Assembly: GCA_029880855.1 (NCBI GenBank)
Contig: JAOUNS010000003.1
Location: 264,835-328,834 of the forward strand
Direction: 5' to 3'
DNA: 64,000 nucleotides
Origin: Gammaproteobacteria bacterium
GTDB taxonomy: Bacteria > Pseudomonadota > Gammaproteobacteria > UBA6429 > Thiohalophilaceae
Both the position numbers and the translations under genes were made by a program. The notes beneath the pieces were generated by a model. It was not told the DNA's origin and searched no databases. It saw nothing but the letters and a program-made list of their open reading frames with translations. Position 1 is the stretch's first letter; each line of letters opens with the position of its first letter. Below are positions 28,239 to 36,676 of this stretch, one piece after another.

Positions 28239-29951
28239 ATGGCGACACCGACAACAAAGATCCCCCTTAGCGGACTGGCCCGAAAACTGGTTCAGGACGG
28301 GCTGTTGAGTGAACCACAGGCGCAAAAAGCCCATGCCGATTCACTGGCTGAGAAAGTCCCGTTTGTTTCCTATGTTGTTTCCCAGAATCTGGCCAAAAGC
28401 AAGGATGTAGCCCAATCCGCCTCAGAGGAGTTTGGTGTCCCACTGCTTGATATCGATGCCATCGACATTGACCCGGAAATCACCAAGCTCGTAAAAGAAA
28501 AATTAATCAGGCAACACCACGCCCTGCCCATTTTCAAACGCGGCAATCGGCTCTATGTCGCCGTCTCTGATCCCACCAATCTTCAGGGGCTGGATGAAAT
28601 CAAATTTCACGTCGGCATGACCACAGAAGCCATCCTGGTCCAGGATGACAAGCTGGTCCGTGCTATCGAACGTTCCATCGAGGCCAATGATACCAAGCTG
28701 ACCGATCTGGGTGACTCTGACCTGGATGCCGTGGAGTTCGGAGAAGAGGCTGATCTTGACGGTGACACTGAAGAATCTGATGCCGATGATACGCCGGTCG
28801 TCCGTTTTGTGAATAAAGTGTTACTGGATGCGATTAACAAGGGCGCATCGGATATACACTTCGAGCCCTATGAAAAATCCTACCGGGTCCGTTTCCGGCA
28901 GGACGGTGTACTGAAAGAAGTTGCCGCTCCCCCTGTCGGTATGGCGCCGCGTCTGGCCGCCCGCATCAAGGTTATGTCCCGGCTGGATATTTCGGAACGC
29001 CGTTTACCGCAGGATGGTCGTATCAAGATGAACCTGTCCAAGAATCGCGCTATCGACTTTCGTGTGAATACCTGCCCCACACTGTACGGCGAAAAAATCG
29101 TACTGCGTATCCTTGATCCGGCCAGCGCCAAACTCGGTGTCGACGCGCTAGGCTTTGAACCGGAACAAAAAGAAATTTTTCTGAAAACGCTGCAAAACCC
29201 CTATGGCATGATCCTGGTAACAGGGCCGACAGGCAGCGGTAAAACCGTCACGCTTTATACCGGGGTGAATATTCTGAACCAGCCCGGTGTGAATATTTCA
29301 ACCGCCGAAGATCCGGTTGAAATCAACATGCCGGGGATCAATCAGGTCAACATCAATCCACGTATCGGGCTGGACTTCGCCAAGGCCTTGCGCGCCTTCC
29401 TGCGCCAGGACCCGGACATCATTCTCGTGGGCGAAATTCGTGACCTGGAAACAGCCGAGATCGGCATTAAGGCCGCCCAGACCGGTCACATGGTGTTGTC
29501 CACGCTGCATACCAACGACGCCCCCCAGACCCTGACCCGTCTGGCCAACATGGGTGTCCCCCCCTATAACATCGCCTCTGCGGTAAGCCTGATCATCGCC
29601 CAGCGATTGGCCCGGCGTTTGTGCAATCACTGCAAAAAACCACTCGACCTGCCCAAAGAGGCACTGCTTGAAGAGGGTTTTACCGAGGCCGAAGTCAAGG
29701 CAGGCGTGCAGGTCTATGGTCCGACAGGCTGCGACCAGTGTTCTGACGGCTACCGGGGCCGGGTTGGTATCTATCAGGTTATGACGGTTTCAGAGCCCAT
29801 GGGCCGCATTATCATGGAAGGCGGCAACGCGATGCAGCTTGCCGATCAGGCCAGGAAAGAAGGCGTCCCCGACTTGCGACAATCCGGTCTGAGAAAGGTC
29901 AAGGATGGCGTCACCAGCCTTGATGAAATCAACAGGGTAACGAAGGACTAA
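28239..29951 (+). CDS. pilB: Type IV pilus assembly ATPase PilB
   Basis: Extension motor of the pilus, 570 residues. An N-terminal MshEN/GspE-N domain (about 10-150) and an acidic linker (about 155-188) precede the ATPase core. The core has SDIHFEPY, Walker [14 protein letters not shown], the Walker B region LRQDPDIILVGEIRD and the His box HMVLSTLHTN. A tetracysteine zinc site is formed by CNHCKKP and CDQC. It is 6 bp ahead of pilC. No retraction ATPase (pilT) is in the window. Confidence 0.96.
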   Translation: MATPTTKIPLSGLARKLVQDGLLSEPQAQKAHADSLAEKVPFVSYVVSQNLAKSKDVAQSASEEFGVPLLDIDAIDIDPEITKLVKEKLIRQHHALPIFKRGNRLYVAVSDPTNLQGLDEIKFHVGMTTEAILVQDDKLVRAIERSIEANDTKLTDLGDSDLDAVEFGEEADLDGDTEESDADDTPVVRFVNKVLLDAINKGASDIHFEPYEKSYRVRFRQDGVLKEVAAPPVGMAPRLAARIKVMSRLDISERRLPQDGRIKMNLSKNRAIDFRVNTCPTLYGEKIVLRILDPASAKLGVDALGFEPEQKEIFLKTLQNPYGMILVTGPTGSGKTVTLYTGVNILNQPGVNISTAEDPVEINMPGINQVNINPRIGLDFAKALRAFLRQDPDIILVGEIRDLETAEIGIKAAQTGHMVLSTLHTNDAPQTLTRLANMGVPPYNIASAVSLIIAQRLARRLCNHCKKPLDLPKEALLEEGFTEAEVKAGVQVYGPTGCDQCSDGYRGRVGIYQVMTVSEPMGRIIMEGGNAMQLADQARKEGVPDLRQSGLRKVKDGVTSLDEINRVTKD

Positions 29952-29957
29952 TCAACA

Positions 29958-31190
29958 ATGGCAACCAAGGCTGCAGTCAAGCAGAACACATTTTCCTGGG
30001 AAGGGATCGATAAAAGGGGTCAAATCGTTAAAGGTGAGATCAACGGCGCCAGCGTCTCACTGGCCAAGGCCATGCTGCGTCGTCAGGGTGTCAATCCGAC
30101 CAAAGTTCGCAAAAAAGCCAAGCCATTATTCAGTGCCGGCAAGAAAAAGATCACGGCCAAAGACATTTCCATCTTCAGCCGCCAGCTCTCCACCATGATG
30201 AACTCCGGTGTACCGCTGGTCCAGGCGCTGGAAATTATCGGACGCGGTAACAGCAACCCCAGTATTCAGGATCTGATGGGCAGTATTCGTTCCGACATTG
30301 AAAGCGGCAGCAATCTTTCAGATGCCCTGAGCAAACACCCCATGCAGTTTGATGATCTTTTTTGCAATCTGGTGAGCGCAGGCGAACATGCCGGTATCCT
30401 CGACTCCATTCTGGACAAAATCGCCACATATAAGGAAAAAACCGAGGCGATAAAGGGCAAGGTGAAAAAAGCGATGGTCTACCCCTCTGCGGTTATTGTG
30501 GTTGCCTTCGCCATTACCGCACTGCTGCTATATGCTGTCGTGCCCGAATTTGCCAAACTGTTTTCCAGCTTCGGCGCGGAATTACCCGCCATCACCCAGT
30601 TTGTGATCGACCTTTCAAACTTTGTTCAAAAATGGATACTGGCAATACTGGCTGTCATCGTTGGTGCTGTCTACGGATTTATCCAGGCCAAACAACGCTC
30701 AAAAAAATTCAAACAATTTCTGGATCGCACCTTGCTGAAGGTACCCATCATGGGACCGATTCTGGTCAAGGCCGCTATCGCACGTTATGCGCGAACACTC
30801 GCCACCATGTTTGCCGCAGGTGTACCACTGGTTGAAGCCATGCAGTCGGTCTCCGGAGCGGTGGGCAATGTTGTTTATGGTGATGCAGTATTGAAGATGC
30901 GTGACGAAGTTGCCACCGGTACCCAGCTGAATGTCGCCATGCGACAAACCAGACTGTTCCCCAATATGGTGATACAGATGACCGCCATCGGCGAAGAAGC
31001 CGGTTCCATCGACACCATGTTAGGCAAGGTGGCTGACTTCTATGAAGAGGAAGTGGATAACGCGGTGGAAAGTCTGAGCAGTCTGCTGGAACCCATCATT
31101 ATGGTGGTACTGGGCAGCCTGATTGGCGGTCTGGTCGTCGCCATGTATCTGCCCATCTTCCAGGTCGGCAAGGTCATGGGTGGACACTAG
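29958..31190 (+). CDS. pilC: Type IV pilus inner-membrane platform protein PilC
   Basis: A 410-residue GspF-family protein with two homologous domains and three transmembrane helices. Conserved stretches are IFSRQLSTMMNSGVPLVQAL, SAGEHAGILDSILDKIATYKE and TAIGEEAGSIDTMLGKVADFYEEEVD. It anchors PilB. The operon continues to pilD after 18 bp. Confidence 0.97.
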   Translation: MATKAAVKQNTFSWEGIDKRGQIVKGEINGASVSLAKAMLRRQGVNPTKVRKKAKPLFSAGKKKITAKDISIFSRQLSTMMNSGVPLVQALEIIGRGNSNPSIQDLMGSIRSDIESGSNLSDALSKHPMQFDDLFCNLVSAGEHAGILDSILDKIATYKEKTEAIKGKVKKAMVYPSAVIVVAFAITALLLYAVVPEFAKLFSSFGAELPAITQFVIDLSNFVQKWILAILAVIVGAVYGFIQAKQRSKKFKQFLDRTLLKVPIMGPILVKAAIARYARTLATMFAAGVPLVEAMQSVSGAVGNVVYGDAVLKMRDEVATGTQLNVAMRQTRLFPNMVIQMTAIGEEAGSIDTMLGKVADFYEEEVDNAVESLSSLLEPIIMVVLGSLIGGLVVAMYLPIFQVGKVMGGH

Positions 31191-31208
31191 TTTCCGTCTA
31201 TATCATTA

Positions 31209-32099
31209 ATGAATATTGTCATCTTCCTGTCGCAAAACCCGTTTGCCTATATCCTCACCGTATTTATTCTTGGCTTGCTGGTCGGCAGTTTTCTGAATGT
31301 CGTGATCCTGCGCTTGCCGGTGATGTTGAAAAAACAATGGCACCGCGACTGTCAATTGTTTCTTGCTGAACATGAAAACCGGACGCTGGAAGAAACACCG
31401 GTTACTGAAAAGAAATTCAACCTTATCCTCCCCCGATCACATTGCCCGCAATGCGGACACATGATAGCCGCCTGGGAAAATATCCCCCTCATCAGTTATC
31501 TGTTGTTGAGAGGAAAATGCCGGAAATGCAGTACACCGATTTCTATCCGTTATCCACTCATCGAACTACTGAGCGGTTTGCTGAGCGTGTACGCTGCGTT
31601 ACATTTTGGTTTTACCACGCAGGCCGCGACAACCATGTTGCTCGGCTGGGCGCTGCTCAGTCTGAGCTTCATCGACTATGATCACCAATATTTGCCGGAC
31701 AATATCACCCTGCCCTTCCTCTGGCTGGGCCTGATTCTCAATCTGCAAGGCGTATATACCGACATCGAATCCGCCCTGATTGGTGCGATGGCAGGCTATC
31801 TAATCCTCTGGTCCATTTATCAGCTATTCAAGGCTGCCACCGGCAAGGAAGGCATGGGCTTTGGCGACTTTAAACTGCTGGCCATGTTTGGCGCCTGGCT
31901 GGGTTGGCAAATGTTGCCGGCCATCATTTTTCTCTCGTCGATTACCGGCGCCGTCATCGGTCTTGCCCTGATTGTGCTGAACAAGCAGGATAAAAACATA
32001 CCCATTCCATTCGGGCCTTATCTGGCAATTGCCGGTTGGCTGGCTCTGCTATACGGTCAGGATATTAATCAGGCCTATCTGGCCTGGATCGCCCATTAA
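31209..32099 (+). CDS. pilD: Prepilin peptidase / N-methyltransferase PilD
   Basis: Inner-membrane aspartic protease that cleaves prepilins and pseudopilins after Gly and methylates the new N-terminus. The 296-residue protein has the cytoplasmic domain with paired CPQC and CRKC motifs (about 80-105) and catalytic Asp residues in IDYDHQYLPD and GFGDFKLL. About eight helices follow. It is the only prepilin peptidase in the window, so it should serve both the pilus and the GspG-K pseudopilins. Confidence 0.97.
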   Translation: MNIVIFLSQNPFAYILTVFILGLLVGSFLNVVILRLPVMLKKQWHRDCQLFLAEHENRTLEETPVTEKKFNLILPRSHCPQCGHMIAAWENIPLISYLLLRGKCRKCSTPISIRYPLIELLSGLLSVYAALHFGFTTQAATTMLLGWALLSLSFIDYDHQYLPDNITLPFLWLGLILNLQGVYTDIESALIGAMAGYLILWSIYQLFKAATGKEGMGFGDFKLLAMFGAWLGWQMLPAIIFLSSITGAVIGLALIVLNKQDKNIPIPFGPYLAIAGWLALLYGQDINQAYLAWIAH

Positions 32100-32139
32100 A
32101 ACTTAACCGCCACAACTGAAACAGGTATGATGCGATGCC

Positions 32140-32739
32140 ATGAAACTGGTAATCGGACTCACCGGCGGCATTGGCAGCGGTAAAACCACCGTCGCAAACA
32201 TGTTTGCCGCATATGGCATCAATATCGTCGATATGGATGTGATTGCCCATGCCATCGTTGAACCCGGACAACCGGCACTGCAGGAGATTGTCAGTGCCTT
32301 TGGCGCCGAGGTGCTTGGCCGGGACGGCAGTCTGAACAGGCAACACTTGCGTAAACTGGTCTTTGCTGACCCCGCCAAACGCAAACAACTGGAAGGCATA
32401 CTGCATCCCCGCATCCGTGCAGAAGCGCGTCATCAGGTGGACAAAGCAACTTCGCCTTACTGCATGATGGTTATCCCGCTTTTGTTTGAAACCGGGCAGA
32501 ACGACCTCATCCAGCGTATCCTGGTGGTGGATACCACACCGGACCTGCAACTTCAGCGCACCATGCAACGCGATAATGCAAACCGTGAAGATGTGGAAAA
32601 AATAATCCGCGTTCAGGTCGATCGGAATGCACGTTTGGCCGGAGCGGATGATATCATCGAGAATCTCGGCGATGAAGCGGCACTGCTTGCCGGAGTCGAG
32701 GCCCTGCACCAAAAATATCTGTCGCTGGCCGAGCGCTGA
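32140..32739 (+). CDS. coaE: Dephospho-CoA kinase
   Basis: The last step of coenzyme A synthesis: phosphorylation of the ribose 3' hydroxyl of dephospho-CoA. The 199-residue protein has P-loop GGIGSGKT (residues 9-16), the substrate Asp in DMDVIAHAIVEPG and the lid region QRDNANREDVEK. Its place after pilD and before zapD and yacG is a conserved gammaproteobacterial arrangement. Confidence 0.96.
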   Translation: MKLVIGLTGGIGSGKTTVANMFAAYGINIVDMDVIAHAIVEPGQPALQEIVSAFGAEVLGRDGSLNRQHLRKLVFADPAKRKQLEGILHPRIRAEARHQVDKATSPYCMMVIPLLFETGQNDLIQRILVVDTTPDLQLQRTMQRDNANREDVEKIIRVQVDRNARLAGADDIIENLGDEAALLAGVEALHQKYLSLAER

Positions 32740-32832
32740 AAACCCGACTCGATCATGGTTTTGTGTTCTGTGCGTTTACCTGAATTTCATTACAGGATAA
32801 AATCACGGGACACAAACGGACTGTAAAGTACA

Positions 32833-33603
32833 GTGGACAAAAAATTCATCACCTATGAACAACCATTGAATGAGCGCATAAGACTGTTCCTCAGGCTGGA
32901 GTATCTGTTCCAGCAAGTCGACTGGTCACTGCAGGGTGAATCACAGTGGCACAATCGCACCACCCTGTCCGCACTTGTCGATATACTGGAAATCCTCGCC
33001 CGCGCCGATGTCAAAACCGAGTTACTCAAGTATCTGGAAAAACTGACCGCCAATCTGTCCCGCCTGCACAATAATTCGGCCGTTGACAAACAACAGCTGG
33101 CCCAAATACTTGCACAACTGGAAGAAAGCCAACAAAATCTGTTCGGCACCAGCGGTCAGGTGGGGCAGGCACTGCGTGACCACCACATGATCAGCAGCAT
33201 ATTACAACGCAAAACCGTCTCCGCCGGAACCAGTCACGTTGATTTGCCGCTCTATCACGCCTGGCTGCAGCGTCCGGCGGATGAGCGCAGCCACACCTTG
33301 CAATCCTGGTTTGATGAATTGGCGATTGTCCGCAAACCAATCAAACTGACGCTGGAGCTCATCCGCACCAGTATTGAAGCACAGGCCTGCAAAGCGGAAC
33401 AGGGATTTTACCAGTCAGCCCTGGATCCAAACCGTGCGATTCAGATGATTCGGGTCTTTGTCGCAGCGGATGTGCCCTGTTATGCGGAGATCAGCGGCGG
33501 CAAACATCGAGTCAGTGTCCGATTCATGGTTGAGCACGGCGCCGAACGGCCGACGCAAACAGATACCGATATCGAATTTCACATGAGCTGCTGCGCACTA
33601 TGA
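32833..33603 (+). CDS. zapD: Cell division protein ZapD (YacF)
   Basis: Cytoplasmic FtsZ-bundling protein that stabilises the Z ring. The 256-residue product starts with [19 protein letters not shown], diagnostic of the family, and continues as an alpha-helical then beta-rich protein. The start codon is GTG 32833. Its stop overlaps the yacG ATG by 4 bp. Its partner FtsZ is encoded at 43.4-44.5 kb. Confidence 0.94.
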   Translation: MDKKFITYEQPLNERIRLFLRLEYLFQQVDWSLQGESQWHNRTTLSALVDILEILARADVKTELLKYLEKLTANLSRLHNNSAVDKQQLAQILAQLEESQQNLFGTSGQVGQALRDHHMISSILQRKTVSAGTSHVDLPLYHAWLQRPADERSHTLQSWFDELAIVRKPIKLTLELIRTSIEAQACKAEQGFYQSALDPNRAIQMIRVFVAADVPCYAEISGGKHRVSVRFMVEHGAERPTQTDTDIEFHMSCCAL

Positions 33604-33791
33604 CTCATCATGTAAATTGTCCTACCTGTGGCAAACAAGTCGAGTGGAATCAGACACAAAAATGGCGACCGTTTTGTTGCGAACGCTGTCGTTTGATTGA
33701 CCTGGGTGAATGGGCCGGTGAAGGTCATCGTATTGCCGGCCGGGAGACAATACCTGAAGAACAGGTTAATCCTGATAACAAGGATGACTAG
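33600..33791 (+). CDS. yacG: DNA gyrase inhibitor YacG
   Basis: A 63-residue zinc-finger protein that binds GyrB and inhibits gyrase. Four cysteines (CPTCG and CCERC, about 17 residues apart) form the zinc site, followed by RLIDLGEWA. The stop codon TAG at 33789-33791 lies exactly at the end of an inserted repeat: TA is the presumed target site and G the first base of the element. The original C-terminus may therefore have differed by some residues. The conserved finger is intact. Confidence 0.94.
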   Translation: MTHHVNCPTCGKQVEWNQTQKWRPFCCERCRLIDLGEWAGEGHRIAGRETIPEEQVNPDNKDD

Positions 33792-33985
33792 AAGCAGTCT
33801 CAAAATGTCGCGAGCGCAGGTGATGCAAGGTAAATTGAACGAAAAAACGGAGTTTTGTACATGGATGTGCTTATTTCGCGAAGCCCAGGGATGGGCGAGA
33901 GCGAATGTTACACAGAGTAAATGAGCATTTTGAGTTCAATGTTAACGCCGCAGGACCAAGCGCAGCAATTTTGAGACCGCTTCTA
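33789..33985. mobile_element. MITE-like element with 16-bp terminal inverted repeats and TA duplication
   Basis: A 193-bp non-coding segment (33791-33983) begins with GAAGCAGTCTCAAAAT and ends with ATTTTGAGACCGCTTC, a terminal inverted repeat matching at 15 of 16 positions. TA flanks both ends (33789-33790 and 33984-33985), as expected for IS630/mariner-type target duplication. Inside are a subterminal inverted pair ATTGAAC / GTTCAAT and a small CCCA-GGGA-TGGG hairpin. There is no coding capacity. It fills the whole gap between two convergent genes, forming the yacG stop on one side and ending one base short of the neighbour's stop on the other. Confidence 0.78.
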
Positions 33986-34483
33986 TTAATCAACCTGAAA
34001 ATAATATTCAGCACGATGCAATTCGGCGTATAGATCAAGCAAGACAACCATGCGCCACTTCTTCCCGCCACTGCTGCACACCGGCAGCAGTACAGTTCCC
34101 TGCCACTTCCCGGACTCATCCTGCCTCGCAACAAATGTATTCAAGCCCATCTCCATTTTTTCCATGTTAAATTTCAGGGTGATACTTTTGATGTGTGTGT
34201 TTTCGTAACCCTCAGTGGTTATTTCCGCCTTAAAAGGCACAAGATATCGTACAGACTCAGCAAGCCTCAGATTTATCTTCCTTCCATCATGCCCGGCCTG
34301 ACAGACTGACTTGCGCGGATCACAATCCGGTGTTGTGAAAAACTCAACCAGCATCTTGTCGCGTGATGTTTGCCAGAATTTATAATTTTCCACCCCAATG
34401 AAAACTGTGAATACGATAAAACCAACTGACACCAGCAAGGCAATAAACCATCGAAAATACTCATCCAGATATTTTTTGAACAT
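33986..34483 (-). CDS. Unrecognised small membrane protein with periplasmic Cys-containing domain
   Basis: About 165 residues. One N-terminal transmembrane helix (about 10-33, with charged MFKKYLDEYFRWF before it) is followed by a predicted periplasmic beta-rich domain. Cysteines occur in PDCDPRKSVC and LPVCSSGG. ATG 34483 is favoured. The open frame extends only to a TTG at 34498, inside the upstream gene. It lies just after the Nudix-ThiE gene in the same direction, so it is the last gene of the secA-argJ group. I do not recognise the family. Confidence 0.7.
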   Translation of the reverse strand: MFKKYLDEYFRWFIALLVSVGFIVFTVFIGVENYKFWQTSRDKMLVEFFTTPDCDPRKSVCQAGHDGRKINLRLAESVRYLVPFKAEITTEGYENTHIKSITLKFNMEKMEMGLNTFVARQDESGKWQGTVLLPVCSSGGKKWRMVVLLDLYAELHRAEYYFQVD

Positions 34484-34488
34484 CTCAC

Positions 34489-35427
34489 TCACCACCAATT
34501 GCTGATACCAGCGATCCCTTGCCCCCCGGTCATGCGAGCCTGTGCCAGTGTGGCTTCCGACATACCGCCCAGCGCATAGACCGGCATGGCGGCCATTTCA
34601 GTCAAGGCATTGAATGCCGCCCAGCCCAGATTGGGTTCGCCGGGATGGCTGGGTGTGGGTAACACCGGTGAGACCACCACAAAATCCACATCCAGTGCAT
34701 TCGCCTGCTGCATCTCTTTTTCATTATGTACGGATGCCGCCAGCCAGACATCCTTGCCCACCGGTCGTTGTGTATACTGCATCAACCGTTTGCTGTTGAG
34801 ATGGACACCGTCGGCATTCAGTCGCATGGCAATTTCAGGTGAAGTATTGATCAGCACGCGGGCGTCATATTCGTGACATAACACCACTGCCCGCTGCGAC
34901 AACTCAGTCAGCATCTGTTGCTCCATATCACCGGCACGTAACTGTACCAGTCGAATCCCCTGTTGCAGTGCGCCCCGCAAACGCTGTGCAAACTCGTTCA
35001 GGTCATGAAATTTACCGCTGATCAGATAAATGGACGGCAGTTGCACCGCCTTGATGATCGGTCGGTTGGCGGCGGGAAAGGTATAGTCATTCAGGTGATC
35101 GATATTAACCCAGACAATCTCCTGTCCTTCACGACCATGGGCGTCACCGTGCCAGTCTGTCACCCGATGCACATCGAGCAACACCTGTTTGTCAGGGTAG
35201 TGATAAGGAATGCGTATCAATGGGTGGGTGGCGGTGACGTGCAGGGCCAGCTCTTCATCCAGTTCCCGTTGCAGAGCGGTGAGTACCGTCTCGCCGTGTT
35301 CGACTTTGCCACCGGGGAATTCCCACAATCCCCCCTGATGCAGGTGATCGGCCCGTTTGGCGATCAGGATCTCTCCCCGCTCATTTTCGATGACACCGAC
35401 AGCAACATGCACCACCTGTTCTGTCAT
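34489..35427 (-). CDS. Nudix hydrolase fused to thiamine-phosphate-synthase-like domain
   Basis: A 312-residue two-domain protein. Residues 1-130 are a MutT-type Nudix hydrolase with the box GGKVEHGETVLTALQRELDEEL, expected to hydrolyse 8-oxo-dGTP. Residues about 133-312 are a TIM-barrel domain like ThiE/TenI (LVQLRAGDM, GVHLNSKRL, VVSPVLPTPSHPG, YALGGM). The fusion is common in gammaproteobacteria at this position after secA-argJ. Whether the ThiE half is catalytic is unsettled in general. Enterobacteria have only the MutT half here. Confidence 0.93.
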   Translation of the reverse strand: MTEQVVHVAVGVIENERGEILIAKRADHLHQGGLWEFPGGKVEHGETVLTALQRELDEELALHVTATHPLIRIPYHYPDKQVLLDVHRVTDWHGDAHGREGQEIVWVNIDHLNDYTFPAANRPIIKAVQLPSIYLISGKFHDLNEFAQRLRGALQQGIRLVQLRAGDMEQQMLTELSQRAVVLCHEYDARVLINTSPEIAMRLNADGVHLNSKRLMQYTQRPVGKDVWLAASVHNEKEMQQANALDVDFVVVSPVLPTPSHPGEPNLGWAAFNALTEMAAMPVYALGGMSEATLAQARMTGGQGIAGISNWW

Positions 35428-35442
35428 GTTGATTACTCGTGT

Positions 35443-36657
35443 TCAGGTCCGGTATTCGGCATTGATCTTGACGTAGTCATAGGAAAAATCACAGGTCCAG
35501 ACTCTGGCAGATGCGCTGCCGCGATGCAATTCGATCCGGATCGGGATATCGGTTTGCGACATCACGCGCTTTCCCTGCTCTTCGGTATAGTCTGCGGCGC
35601 GACCGCCCTGGCGGGTAATACAAACATCCCCCAGGAAAACTTCTATGGTGCTGACATCAAGATCATGAACACCGGCACGACCGACTGCAGCAAGAATGCG
35701 TCCCCAGTTGGGATCGCCGGCAAAAAAGGCGGTCTTGACCAATGGTGAATGGGCAATCGTATAGGCCACTTGCAGACATTCCGCTTCAGCGTGACCGCCA
35801 TTGACTTCAATGGTAATGAACTTTGTTGCACCTTCTCCATCACGCACCATGGCAATCGCCAGTTCCTCGCACAAAGCACTGACCGCCTCAACAAAACGCT
35901 GGTAATCCTTGCTGCTTGCCGCATCTATGACGGCGCCGCTTTTACCGGTGGCCATCAGGATACAGGCATCATTGGTCGAGGTATCACCATCCACGGTGAT
36001 ACGGTTAAATGACTCGTCCACGGCCGACTGCAATGCCTGGTGTAACAACTCCGGCGCCAGACAGGCATCGGTGGCAATATAGGCCAGCATGGTCGCCATA
36101 TCCGGCCGGATCATCCCCGAGCCTTTGGCGATGCCGGTAATGGTCACGGTCTTGCCCTGTAATTCAAACTGGCGCGACAGACCTTTGGCAACCGTGTCAG
36201 TGGTCATAATGCCATACGCGGCATCACCCCAACCGTTTTCATCCAGCTTGCCTAGCGCGGCGGGAATTGCATCACTGATTTTATTCACCGGCAAAGGCTC
36301 ACCTATCACCCCGGTGGAAAACGGTAACACCTGCTCAACTTTACACTGCGTTGCCTCCGCAACGGCCTTGCAACAGGCAACGGCGGCATCCATACCCGGT
36401 TGACCGGTGCCGGCATTGGCATTGCCGGTATTTACCAATAAATAACGGGGTACGGTTTGGTGAAGGTGTTTGCGCGCCACAATGACAGGTGCGGCACAAA
36501 ATGCATTACGCGTAAACACGCCTGCTGCCGTGGTGCCTTCGGCAAGTTCAAAGACCACCACATCGCGACGTTCGGCCTTTTTAATCCCGGCACAGGCGGT
36601 GGCAATACGGATACCTTTGATTGGCAACAACCCTGCAAGAACAGGAAACTTACTCAT
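35443..36657 (-). CDS. argJ: Bifunctional ornithine acetyltransferase / N-acetylglutamate synthase ArgJ
   Basis: Recycles the acetyl group in arginine biosynthesis, from N-acetylornithine to glutamate. The 404-residue protein is cleaved autocatalytically at the Ala-Thr bond in KGSGMIRPDMATML, freeing nucleophile Thr189. An oxyanion-hole TTG-like segment lies at VLPFSTGVIGE. It starts 19 bp after secA, a typical gammaproteobacterial arrangement. Confidence 0.96.
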   Translation of the reverse strand: MSKFPVLAGLLPIKGIRIATACAGIKKAERRDVVVFELAEGTTAAGVFTRNAFCAAPVIVARKHLHQTVPRYLLVNTGNANAGTGQPGMDAAVACCKAVAEATQCKVEQVLPFSTGVIGEPLPVNKISDAIPAALGKLDENGWGDAAYGIMTTDTVAKGLSRQFELQGKTVTITGIAKGSGMIRPDMATMLAYIATDACLAPELLHQALQSAVDESFNRITVDGDTSTNDACILMATGKSGAVIDAASSKDYQRFVEAVSALCEELAIAMVRDGEGATKFITIEVNGGHAEAECLQVAYTIAHSPLVKTAFFAGDPNWGRILAAVGRAGVHDLDVSTIEVFLGDVCITRQGGRAADYTEEQGKRVMSQTDIPIRIELHRGSASARVWTCDFSYDYVKINAEYRT

Positions 36658-36676
36658 CAGTCAGCCCCCGCTGCGA

